From Candidatus Enterococcus myersii (GTDB lineage: Bacteria; Bacillota; Bacilli; Lactobacillales; Enterococcaceae): a stretch of DNA of 64,000 bases. Shown in pieces: positions 54,889-62,574 of the stretch (its first letter is position 1; each line of letters opens with the position of its first letter). Both the position numbers and the translations under genes were made by a program. The notes under the pieces are model-generated. The model saw nothing but the letters and a program-made list of their open reading frames with translations, was not told the origin of the DNA and did not search any database. The DNA lies in contig NZ_JAFLVT010000008.1 in NCBI RefSeq assembly GCF_017316025.1, positions 518,281 through 582,280 on the forward strand. The letters run 5' to 3'.

Positions 54889-54919
54889 TTATCCACAGAC
54901 TTGTGAACAATGTGGATAA
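54889..54919. promoter_or_regulatory. Inverted pair of consensus DnaA boxes
   Basis: TTATCCACA (54889-54897) and TGTGGATAA (54911-54919) are two perfect DnaA boxes in inverted orientation, 13 bp apart, between htrA and rlmH. No dnaA, dnaN or parB gene is in the window. Confidence 0.8.
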
Positions 54920-55067
54920 AAGTGTTGAAACGTATGTTTGCATGGGTTTAGTGGGGGCAATCCGGCGTTTTTGCGTAATAAATATTTAGCGAAAAGAAAA
55001 ACGCGTGTGTAAAACTTTGTGGTAAACTAAAACAGACTTATTAACACTTGGGGAAAAGAGGTAAAAC

Positions 55068-55547
55068 ATGCAAATCAGAATTATTGCAGTCGGTAAATTA
55101 AAAGAAAAATATTTGGTCCAGGGCATTCAGGAATACATGAAACGTCTAGGAGGCTATACAAAAATTGAATTAATTGAAGTGCCCGATGAAAAAGCACCCG
55201 AAAACTTAAGCGGCGCGCAAATGATGCAAGTCAAAGAAAAAGAAGGCGAACGGATCTTAGCTAAAATTAGAGAACAAGACTATGTTTTTGCACTAGCAAT
55301 TGAAGGTGTAAATCCAACTAGCGAAGCATTTGCCAAACAAATTTCACAATTGATGGTCCAAGGAAAGAGCAGTTTTGTTTTTGTAATTGGTGGCTCTTTG
55401 GGCCTAAGTCCAGCGGTTATAAAGCGAAGTGACACGCAAATTTCCTTTGGCAAAATGACCTATCCTCATCAGTTGATGCGTTTAATTTTAGTGGAGCAAA
55501 TATATCGTGCTTTTCGGATTAATAATGGGGAGCCTTATCATAAATAA
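55068..55547 (+). CDS. rlmH: 23S rRNA pseudouridine-1915 N3-methyltransferase RlmH
   Basis: 159 residues, full length. The SPOUT-family knot is visible: [14 protein letters not shown] at the N-terminus, [27 protein letters not shown] (SAM-binding loop) and the C-terminal [30 protein letters not shown]. It methylates pseudouridine 1915 in helix 69 of 23S rRNA. Its 3' end corresponds to the staphylococcal SCC integration site, but no inserted element is seen. AGAGG precedes the ATG. Confidence 0.98.
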   Translation: MQIRIIAVGKLKEKYLVQGIQEYMKRLGGYTKIELIEVPDEKAPENLSGAQMMQVKEKEGERILAKIREQDYVFALAIEGVNPTSEAFAKQISQLMVQGKSSFVFVIGGSLGLSPAVIKRSDTQISFGKMTYPHQLMRLILVEQIYRAFRINNGEPYHK

Positions 55548-55734
55548 TGATATTTAAATCCTGTAATGAGGAATTTTATTTAGAAAATGGCAGTATCGCT
55601 AAGGTAGCAGGGCTTGCGTAATTTAACACGGAGATAAATGGATTTTATTAAAAAAGAAGTTATGCATGATTGTTTATAAACGAAAAGATAATAATAAAAA
55701 ATCTGCTGTGAAAACAACCGATATTTCATTTACG

Positions 55735-55777
55735 AAAGTTCAGGATTACATTTTAAAGTGTGGTCCTGAACTTTTTT
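55735..55777 (+). terminator. Terminator downstream of rlmH
   Basis: AAAGTTCAGGA ... TCCTGAACTTTTTT stem with T6, about 190 bp after rlmH. Between them is only a 13-codon ORF (about 55638) that I do not call as a gene. Confidence 0.8.
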
Positions 55778-55892
55778 ATTGAAGAATAACGAGACGTTCA
55801 GGAGCTGATAAAATAGTGTTTTGAGTAGTAATGACTTCGCTTACTTGATACAATGAGATTAAAATACAACTAGGAAAACGAGGTGTTTTTAT

Positions 55893-56486
55893 ATGAAATA
55901 TTGTCCAGAATGTGGGAGTAAGGTGACAGCGGGGGCGAAATTTTGTCCAGAGTGTGGTTACAAAATTCTGGCTCAAAATGAGAAAGCAACATCTCCTGGG
56001 GGAGCAGTAACCAAAGTTTCTTCTGGTGTCTACATTAAAAGAACTTTAGCCAAATCGGGGATTGAAGAGACTAGTGTCATACCGAATATTGCTGAAAAAA
56101 CATTACTTACAGCATCAAAAACAATAGCTAGAGATACTAATCCCACATTAATTCTTGGAATCATGAATACGGCCCTTTTTAAAAAAGGAAAAACGGGAGC
56201 GGTATTCACAGGTACCGAAGTCTTTGTGCGGGGAATGCTTGAGAATTCTGTGAAAATACCATACGAAGGAATAGTGGATGTAGCATATAGCGTTGAAAGA
56301 AAGGGAAATAGTAAGAGAAAGATAACAGAAGTTGCCATTCTCACAGTAGATTATCAAGATGGTAACTCTATTCGTGTCGACTCAGAACAGCTAGATTCTG
56401 ATTTTCCACTTGAGTTTTTAGCCCAACTGCTGCAAAACTTTAATTTGAATGTAGACAAAATAGAGACTAATATTGAAATTATTTAG
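55893..56486 (+). CDS. Zinc-ribbon protein with C-terminal PH-like domain
   Basis: 197 residues. The N-terminus has two CPECG knuckles (C4/C7 and C19/C22; MKYCPECGSKVTAGAKFCPECG), a zinc-ribbon fold. A linker follows, then about 100 residues of beta-strands (GKTGAVFTGTEVFVRGMLENSVKIPYEGIVDVAY ... VAILTVDYQDGNSIRVDSEQL) suggesting a PH-like/YokE-type domain, with a short helical end. There are no membrane segments. Function unknown. Base composition is more A-rich than its neighbours. GAGG lies about 9 nt before the ATG. Confidence 0.75.
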   Translation: MKYCPECGSKVTAGAKFCPECGYKILAQNEKATSPGGAVTKVSSGVYIKRTLAKSGIEETSVIPNIAEKTLLTASKTIARDTNPTLILGIMNTALFKKGKTGAVFTGTEVFVRGMLENSVKIPYEGIVDVAYSVERKGNSKRKITEVAILTVDYQDGNSIRVDSEQLDSDFPLEFLAQLLQNFNLNVDKIETNIEII

Positions 56487-56806
56487 TAGCGATTGTAGAA
56501 CTAGAGATTATTAGACGGGATTTAAACATTTAAAAAGTAAAATTTTTTTCTTAATGAATGAAGGTCAACGATAAAAATTATCTTTTGAGAAATGTACGTA
56601 TAAAGATTTTGTTTCATTAGATTTCGGGATGCTAAAAATCACCTAAAACGTAATTACTTGCAAAAACTAAGCGCATGTAAGTGTGCTATAGTTATGAAGA
56701 CTTATGAGAATTATGGATAGCCTTGTAGATGCCGCATTTTAGCGCTGCTGGTAATACGTGCTGTTTTATTTCTTGAGGTAACGTAGAAAATAATTTGGAG
56801 GAACAA

Positions 56807-57316
56807 ATGAACAATAACGATCGATTATTACGGTTGCGTTATGCAATCGACCTTAAAGATGCTGATTTAATTAAAGCTTTTGAACTCGGTGAGCACCCTG
56901 TGACCAAAGAAGAAGCCCGGGCGATGCTGACAAAAATTCAAGAAAAACACGAAGACAATGCAGAAAAAAATGTCTACGAAAAAGCCATCAATAATCAAGT
57001 TTTTGATGCTTTCTTAAATGGCTTGATTCTTTTAGCCCGGGGTCCGCAAAAAGATAAACCGGCAACAGCAGACACACCACAAAAGAGTAAGGAAATTAAA
57101 CATATCAATAATGTCTTACTGAAAAAGTTGAAAATCGCACTTTCAATGACGACTGAAGATATCTTAGCTATTTTTGCGGAGGTAGAGCTTTACCCGTCAA
57201 AAGGAGAAATCGGCGCTTTTTTACGAAAAGAAGGACAACGGAACTTTAAGCCTTGTGGCGATAAATATATGCGTAATTTTCTTAAAGGATTGGGAATTTA
57301 TAATAGAAGAAAGTAG
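56807..57316 (+). CDS. DUF1456 family protein (YehS-like)
   Basis: 169 residues from ATG 56807, 5 nt after GGAGG. Two similar helical repeats are present: NNDRLLRLRYAIDLKDADLIKAFELG (residues 2-27) and KHINNVLLKKLKIALSMTTEDILAIFAEVEL (about 99-128). Each is followed by a charged K-E-E/G-E segment and an FLNGLI/FLKGLG motif. This duplicated pattern is the DUF1456 (YehS) family. Function is unknown. It is preceded by a leader of about 115 nt with an extended -10 TGCTATAGT near 56684 and followed by a strong terminator. Confidence 0.85.
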   Translation: MNNNDRLLRLRYAIDLKDADLIKAFELGEHPVTKEEARAMLTKIQEKHEDNAEKNVYEKAINNQVFDAFLNGLILLARGPQKDKPATADTPQKSKEIKHINNVLLKKLKIALSMTTEDILAIFAEVELYPSKGEIGAFLRKEGQRNFKPCGDKYMRNFLKGLGIYNRRK

Positions 57317-57335
57317 TAGAAAAATTGATAAAGAG

Positions 57336-57375
57336 GACCCGTCATTAGGTAGTACCGATAATGACGGGTCTATTT
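57336..57375 (+). terminator. Terminator after the DUF1456 gene
   Basis: GACCCGTCATTA/TAATGACGGGTC, a 12 bp perfect stem with an 11 nt loop and a T-rich tail. Confidence 0.9.
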
Positions 57376-57442
57376 TTCTTGAAATCGAAAGTTCATTTGA
57401 AAGCTATTCTAGACTGATTCATACTATAAAAATAATAAAAAG

Positions 57443-57503
57443 ATACTAAGATTACAAGAAAGCTTACCATCAGTTGGCTGACCTTGTAAGCTTAGTATTT
57501 TTG
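57443..57503. terminator. Second hairpin with two alternative stems
   Basis: ATACTAAGATTACAAG (57443-57458) pairs with CTTGTAAGCTTAGTAT (57483-57498), 15 of 16 positions, and TTTTG follows. An alternative inner stem, AAGCTTAC (57460-57467)/GTAAGCTT (57486-57493), uses the same right arm. The rest of 57504-57829 has no gene. Confidence 0.5.
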
Positions 57504-57829
57504 TTGTCAGGATTATTTTGTCAGGAATTTTTATTTAAGTTTTTTATTTGCTCTTGAATTTCAGTTGAACCTTATTTTGAAATTAGGCAAACTAATAATT
57601 GCCCATCAAAAAGCATAAAGAAAAGTAAGCATGTAAAAAAATCGGAAATGATGCTCAAAAGTCCAATACTTCATTTGGTGAGGCTTAGCTATGATTGGAA
57701 ATTTGCGCGTAGCCTAAGCATGTTAGAAAAATAGAAAAGGATCTTATTTGTTAGTGCGCGGTCTTGTTATAAACCCCGCGCCAAGTGAAAATTTTAGTTT
57801 ATTAAATGGATATTTCACAATTCAATCAT

Positions 57830-57859
57830 TTTACATCTGCGTAAAAGGACAACTATAAT
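57830..57859 (+). promoter_or_regulatory. rclA promoter
   Basis: TTTACA (57830-57835), 18 bp, TATAAT (57854-57859). Confidence 0.65.
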
Positions 57860-57870
57860 CAAAATATACC

Positions 57871-57882
57871 TACCGATTGGTA
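57871..57882. promoter_or_regulatory. Candidate TetR-family operator upstream of rclA
   Basis: TACC-N4-GGTA (TACCGATTGGTA) sits just downstream of the -10 box, where a repressor would block transcription. It resembles LmrA/YxaF-type boxes (GACCGACTGGTC). Confidence 0.5.
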
Positions 57883-57905
57883 CAAAAAATTATTGGAGGC
57901 GCGCT

Positions 57906-59237
57906 ATGGAAAAATATGAAAATATTATTATTGGTTTTGGAAAAGGTGGTAAAACACTAGCAAAAACGTTAGCTGCAAAAGGACAATCGGTTTTAGTTAT
58001 TGAAAAATCACAACGAATGTATGGTGGAACGTGTATTAATATCGGGTGTATTCCGTCAAAATCACTTATTTTAAATGGCGAAAAGAAGTTGGATTTCGTC
58101 ACTGCTGTGGAACATAAAGAAAAACTAACGAAAATGTTACGTAATAAAAATTATCATATGATTGCTGATGAAGCCACAGGCGTAGTGCTAGATGGCACGG
58201 CGCGTTTTATTTCAGACCACATTTTAGAAGTCACTTTACCAGATAGCACAAAAATGCAGGTTGAAGGGGAAAAAATCTTCATTAATACCGGTGCGTTGCC
58301 GATTATCTTGCCTATTGCTGGGTTGGCACAAAGTAAATACCTGCTTGATTCCACCAGCGCAATGGATCAGGAAAAATTACCAGAAACATTGGTCATTATT
58401 GGGTCTGGTTATATCGGTTTAGAGTTTGCTTCAATGTTTGCTAGTTATGGTAGTAAAGTTATCGTTTTAGATGCGCATACTGAATTTATTCCGCGCGAAG
58501 ATGACGATATCTCAGAAATGATCTATCGTGATTTAACGAACGCAGGCATTGAGTTTCACTTAGGTGTAACGGTCGATCAAGTAGTAGACAAAGACGCTAC
58601 CGTTGAAATTAGCTTCACAGAAAATGGCGAGATGAAAAAAGTTGTTGCGGATAAAGTTTTAGCTGCAACTGGTCGAAAACCAAATACTGCAGAATTAGGT
58701 TTGGAAAACACAACAATTTCAGTCGATGATCGTGGTGCTATTGTGGTCAATGATCTACTGCAGACAACAGCAAAAGATGTTTGGGCAATTGGGGATGTTA
58801 AAGGCGGCTTACAATTTACTTATATTTCCTTAGATGATTATCGGATTATTTTGGATCAATTGATTGGAGAGAAAAAGCGCCGAGTCTCTGATCGTGAAGT
58901 TGTTCCTTATAGTGTCTTTATTACGCCACCGTTGTCTAATGTTGGCTTAACTGAAAAAGAGGCTAGAAAAAAGGGCATTGCGTATAAATTATTCAAATTC
59001 ATGTCTGCTGGAGTGCCTAAAGCACAAGTTTTAGAAGATCCAAAAGGTATTTTTAAAGTTCTGGTTGATCCTGAGACTAACCAAATACTAGGTGCAAGTA
59101 TTTATGCTGAAGAATCCCACGAAGTCATTAATTTGATCGCCTTAGCAATGAAGGGCAAACTGCCTTATACATTATTGCGTGATCATATTTATTCACACCC
59201 AACCATGAGTGAAGCGTTAAATGATGTTTTGAAGTAA
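57906..59237 (+). CDS. rclA: RclA-like pyridine nucleotide-disulfide oxidoreductase
   Basis: 443 residues. The FAD motif IIIGFGKGGKTLA and redox pair C43/C48 (GGTCINIGCIPSKSL) are followed by FINTGALP, the NAD(P) motif IIGSGYIGLEFASMFA (near residue 162), GGLQFTYISLDDYRII and a C-terminal dimerisation domain with HPTMSEALND. Extended similarity, especially FLRNK-like and GLQFTYISLDDYRI segments, points to RclA, the Cu(II)/flavin oxidoreductase linked to hypochlorite resistance in E. coli, rather than lipoamide dehydrogenase or MerA. The tetR gene follows 73 bp later. GGAGG lies 6-7 nt before the ATG. Confidence 0.88.
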   Translation: MEKYENIIIGFGKGGKTLAKTLAAKGQSVLVIEKSQRMYGGTCINIGCIPSKSLILNGEKKLDFVTAVEHKEKLTKMLRNKNYHMIADEATGVVLDGTARFISDHILEVTLPDSTKMQVEGEKIFINTGALPIILPIAGLAQSKYLLDSTSAMDQEKLPETLVIIGSGYIGLEFASMFASYGSKVIVLDAHTEFIPREDDDISEMIYRDLTNAGIEFHLGVTVDQVVDKDATVEISFTENGEMKKVVADKVLAATGRKPNTAELGLENTTISVDDRGAIVVNDLLQTTAKDVWAIGDVKGGLQFTYISLDDYRIILDQLIGEKKRRVSDREVVPYSVFITPPLSNVGLTEKEARKKGIAYKLFKFMSAGVPKAQVLEDPKGIFKVLVDPETNQILGASIYAEESHEVINLIALAMKGKLPYTLLRDHIYSHPTMSEALNDVLK

Positions 59238-59310
59238 ACAAATTAAATTTACTTTGAAAAATTGGGTATAGCATTCGTGAAGAGGAACACTCATAAGGAG
59301 AATTATTACT

Positions 59311-59877
59311 TTGAGCACAAAAGAAAAACTAATTGCTGCAGCCCGGGAGCTAATCTATCGACAAGGCTATAACAATACCTCCATTCGCGATATTCTACTG
59401 GCTGCAAATGCTGGCAAAGGGCAACTTTATTATTATTTTGATTCGAAAAAAAGTATCGGACTAGCAGTTATTAAAGAAAATATTGCCATTTGGCAAAAAG
59501 AATTGTTTGAAGGTATTTTAGCCCCCAGCTCGCAGCCGGAAAAGGATTTTGCTGAAATGCTCACTTGGATTTTTTCCTTCCATCAAAAACAACAACACTA
59601 TTATGGCTGTCCGATGGGAAATCTTATCGTAGAGTTGTCCTTAGAAGATGAAGATTTTCGAATTTTACTAAATGATTTTATGCAACAATGGCTTGTAGCT
59701 TTGGCAAACAAAATCAAAGTATTACGTTCAATTGATTTAGCCGCCGCTAAAATAGCGGCACAAAAAGTTATTGCACAAATTCAAGGAAGTATCCTTTTGC
59801 TAAAAGTAACGCAAGACTTAACAATTTTGGAAAGCAACTTACTGGAACTAAAAAAACACTATATAAAAGCCAATTAG
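59311..59877 (+). CDS. TetR-family regulator (LmrA/YxaF-like C-terminal domain)
   Basis: 188 residues from TTG 59311 (AAGGAG upstream). The N-terminal HTH is LIYRQGYNNTSIRDILLAANAGKGQLYYYFDSK (about 14-46). GCPMGNLIVEL (about 99-109) is the motif of the YxaF/LmrA-type ligand domain. It lies directly downstream of rclA and probably represses rclA and itself through the TACC-N4-GGTA site. A cysteine in GCPMGN is a possible oxidant sensor; this is inference. Confidence 0.88.
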   Translation: MSTKEKLIAAARELIYRQGYNNTSIRDILLAANAGKGQLYYYFDSKKSIGLAVIKENIAIWQKELFEGILAPSSQPEKDFAEMLTWIFSFHQKQQHYYGCPMGNLIVELSLEDEDFRILLNDFMQQWLVALANKIKVLRSIDLAAAKIAAQKVIAQIQGSILLLKVTQDLTILESNLLELKKHYIKAN

Positions 59878-59891
59878 CTTTTATACTTAAG

Positions 59892-59940
59892 AACCTGTCA
59901 GGCTCCCTTTGGTTTATAAGGGGAGTAGGACGGGTTTTTT
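59892..59940 (+). terminator. Terminator after rclA-tetR
   Basis: AACCTGTC-AGG-CTCCC ... GGGAG-TAG-GACGGGTTTTTT. The following 59941-60190 holds nothing I recognise. Confidence 0.8.
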
Positions 59941-60187
59941 AGCAGTAAAGCTAAGATTCTTTAAGGTTATCCTTGTAGAAAAAGTAGCCCCATGATTTGA
60001 AAAAGACTTTGCCTGCAGTACATTATTCAGCGACTCTAATTATTGGCTTAGATAAACTACTAGTCTTTATTTTTTTGCTATTACATACATAAGTTAAATT
60101 TGTGGGCGGTAGATGTAATCTGGATAAAATCGTTTTTGCTAGCAATATCAGTCTAATTGTTAAATAGGTCCGATAAAAAAATTAACA

Positions 60188-60229
60188 ATAAAAAATCCTC
60201 CAAAGCCTTACGCAAGATTTTGGAGGATA
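60188..60229 (-). terminator. Terminator of the DUF2188 gene
   Basis: ATCCTCCAAA ... TTTTGGAGGAT; on the minus strand the stem is followed by a T6 run. Confidence 0.85.
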
Positions 60230-60233
60230 GGTG

Positions 60234-60686
60234 TTATTCTTTGTAATTGTGGGTAGCCTGTAAAGTGCCGTCCTTTTTATAAATACGTAAAGTTGACTGT
60301 TTATTAGTAGCAATTTCTTTGCCCCGTTTAATCGCCTCTTCTTTGTTTGAATACGTATCACTAGCACGTTTAGCACCTACTGATAGTACTTCCCAAACAT
60401 CATTCCTATATTTTACTAGCACATCAGCGGCTAATAATTTTGGTGCATTGTCATCTTTCTTGTGAAAATCATTTTTTTGCGGGTCGGCTGCTTGTTTAAA
60501 TTCGGCTTTTTCTTTTTCATCGGCAGCGGCATACCATTTTTCTGCTTGACTCGTGGCAATCGGAATCGCGCGATCTTCAGGATAGCCATCTGCTAGTAGC
60601 GCATTGGCAATTTCAATTGTCTTCTTTTTTACTAAGGGCTCCAAATTTTTCAGTGATGCCGGATAGTCCAACATGTCCCATGCCAT
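60234..60686 (-). CDS. DUF2188-containing protein (YdaT-like)
   Basis: 150 residues. The C-terminal 60 residues (YRNDVWEVLSVGAKRASDTYSNKEEAIKRGKEIATNKQSTLRIYKKDGTL) form a DUF2188 domain. The N-terminal part (LVKKKTIEIANALLADGYPEDRAIPIATSQAEKWY) is a short helical ChaB-like module. B. subtilis YdaT, a general-stress protein, has this architecture. It is small, charged and cytoplasmic; molecular function unknown. A GGGGG Shine-Dalgarno precedes ATG 60686. Confidence 0.82.
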   Translation of the reverse strand: MAWDMLDYPASLKNLEPLVKKKTIEIANALLADGYPEDRAIPIATSQAEKWYAAADEKEKAEFKQAADPQKNDFHKKDDNAPKLLAADVLVKYRNDVWEVLSVGAKRASDTYSNKEEAIKRGKEIATNKQSTLRIYKKDGTLQATHNYKE

Positions 60687-60866
60687 AAAATAACCCCCTT
60701 TGTATTGTTAATTTCATCATACTACGATAAAAATTTTTTTGAAATGGATAAGGTTGACTGAGAGATTTTATTAACGGAAAATAAGTTAGCATCTAATTAA
60801 AGCTAGTTTAATATGGGATAGAACAATGGATGTATTGCGAAATATTGTATCAAAAAGTATCAATAA

Positions 60867-60906
60867 AAAATTTACCCCATGCACGATTTTTAGAGCGGGG
60901 TAAATC
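60867..60906 (-). terminator. Terminator of the Mga-like regulator gene
   Basis: ATTTACCCC ... GGGGTAAAT with a T6 tail on the minus strand, 21 bp after the regulator's stop. Confidence 0.85.
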
Positions 60907-60926
60907 AGTTTATTGATAATAATTAT

Positions 60927-62432
60927 CTAAGAATAAGGATTTTTTTGAGCAAAACGTTCAGAAATTACCTGTTGAATCAAAGTTTCTATTTCTGCGACAT
61001 CATATTTATTGCAGCAGTCAGAAAAAACATAGTAATAGCTTTCCCTTGTTCGAAAAGACTCAAGATATATATTTGAGAGCAGTATATCACCGGGAGTATC
61101 TTCTTCATACAGAACTAAATCCAGCTCATATTTATTTCCTAATGTATTTTTTAAAATTTGAATCGTAAGGGATGCTAAAAATGGATTAACACTATGGTGA
61201 ACAGAAATCAAAATACGTTTATTTGATAGATCTTGCGCAATGTTTAAGATTGAAGAGTAGTTTATTTCAGATAAAATACTTCTATAACGCTGAAGTGGGT
61301 CATCAGGATAAAACTGGTTTTGACAAAAATCCATAAAGTCGTGGACGTCTTTGGAATCTGTAGGTGTTCTTAAATTTTGGGCTGTTAAAAAAATTCCCCA
61401 AGAATCGAAATTAAGCACAAAACCATTAAAATAATAAAGTTGTGAATGGTATTGATAGAGATAATGGGACAAGATGCGGTGCCTTTTTGGGAAAGCTTCA
61501 CTTTCAATATAGCCAATACGACACAAGTAACTTAAAATTTGTTGATTTTGATAATCTAAGTAAGTTTTTTCTTCTCGTTGCTGTTTTGCCAGTCGAAAAG
61601 CAAATGACGAGTAAACTGAAAAATTTCGCGTACTACAGAAGAAATCGTAAAACATTAGACCTTCATGAAGTGTATAAGGGCGATCATAGTTTTTCATATA
61701 TTGAAATAAAATACTATTTATAATATCAAAAAGCGGACGATCCTTTTGTTCAAAATCTTTTGGAAAACTGTAATCACGTGTTTGATTAAAGCGGGTAAAA
61801 GATATTTTCATCCATAGTTTAATTTGAAGTTCTTCCATCTGGTCAAAGGTTACGTCTAGTTGTTCTTTGAGGTCTTGGATAAGGGGACCATACATTTGAT
61901 TGACTTCTTTACTGAACTCGCTTTTGTTTTCTTTTAAAAACCAATAATAGCTATAAAAAAAATAACGAATTTGATTTTCACTGCCGGTTATTTTTCCTCG
62001 TTTAATGGTTATTTGGAATTCTTCCAAAAGTTCGTTTAGTTCGGCAATCCGTCTATAGTAAGTTGCGGAGCTAATATTAAATTGATCTTGAAAAACTGGT
62101 CCGTTGATGGATCCATTGTCAAAAAGCCACTTCACTATTTGAAATTTTGTTGAGTGTTCTAAAAATTTTAGAAAGCACACTTTTAGCGGGAAGGTGGGAT
62201 CTTTTTTAAAAGTGAGAGTTTGCTGTTCTTCGATTATTTCAATACTATTAGAGAAGCCATTTTCTACGACAAAATCAGCTAATAATGCCAGATACTCTGT
62301 CAATGTATTTGGTGTAATTACCAAATTTTTACAGAGTTCATCTTTGGTGCAAGTACCACCATTATTGTACAAATAAACCAGAATGTCGTTCATAAAATCA
62401 TATGGTTTTTCTAATAACTCTCTTTTTAGCAA
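60927..62432 (-). CDS. Mga-family transcriptional regulator
   Basis: 501 residues, normal for Mga/AtxA-type regulators. The N-terminus has two HTH units: TKDELCKNLVITPNTLTEYLALLADF (about 29-54) and NGSINGPVFQDQFNISSATYYRRIAELNELL (about 106-136). A long PRD-like helical middle follows (about 170-400), then an EIIB-like C-terminal domain (KRILISVHHSVNPFLASLTIQILKNTL onward). Mga proteins activate surface and virulence genes in response to PTS phosphorylation. It is divergent from a NADH-oxidase-like gene, its most likely target. Its composition is A/T-richer than the core genes, suggesting an accessory locus. Confidence 0.85.
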   Translation of the reverse strand: MLKRELLEKPYDFMNDILVYLYNNGGTCTKDELCKNLVITPNTLTEYLALLADFVVENGFSNSIEIIEEQQTLTFKKDPTFPLKVCFLKFLEHSTKFQIVKWLFDNGSINGPVFQDQFNISSATYYRRIAELNELLEEFQITIKRGKITGSENQIRYFFYSYYWFLKENKSEFSKEVNQMYGPLIQDLKEQLDVTFDQMEELQIKLWMKISFTRFNQTRDYSFPKDFEQKDRPLFDIINSILFQYMKNYDRPYTLHEGLMFYDFFCSTRNFSVYSSFAFRLAKQQREEKTYLDYQNQQILSYLCRIGYIESEAFPKRHRILSHYLYQYHSQLYYFNGFVLNFDSWGIFLTAQNLRTPTDSKDVHDFMDFCQNQFYPDDPLQRYRSILSEINYSSILNIAQDLSNKRILISVHHSVNPFLASLTIQILKNTLGNKYELDLVLYEEDTPGDILLSNIYLESFRTRESYYYVFSDCCNKYDVAEIETLIQQVISERFAQKNPYS

Positions 62433-62574
62433 AGTAACACCCCCTTGGTAATACGATCAATGATTTCATAGCTTTAAAAATGCCAGTGGAAAATTAGTAC
62501 ATTTATATAATATTAGAAAAAATAAAAAAAATGAAGTAAAATGAAGTCGATTGAGACAAAAGGAGCGTAGCGAA

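Noticed and set aside
54703..55067. The htrA-rlmH gap as the chromosomal origin
   Set aside because: Two DnaA boxes are present, but there is no dnaA, dnaN, parB or rpmH nearby and no A/T-rich unwinding element with a box cluster. I report it only as a DnaA-box pair.
55525..55547. SCC-type attachment site at the 3' end of rlmH
   Set aside because: The bases resemble the staphylococcal attB only because they encode the conserved GEPYHK end. No duplicated site, recombinase or inserted element follows.
55638..55679. 13-codon ORF (MDFIKKEVMHDCL) between rlmH and its terminator
   Set aside because: cggagataa before the ATG is a passable Shine-Dalgarno, but there is no promoter, no conservation evidence and no regulated terminator pattern tied to codon content.
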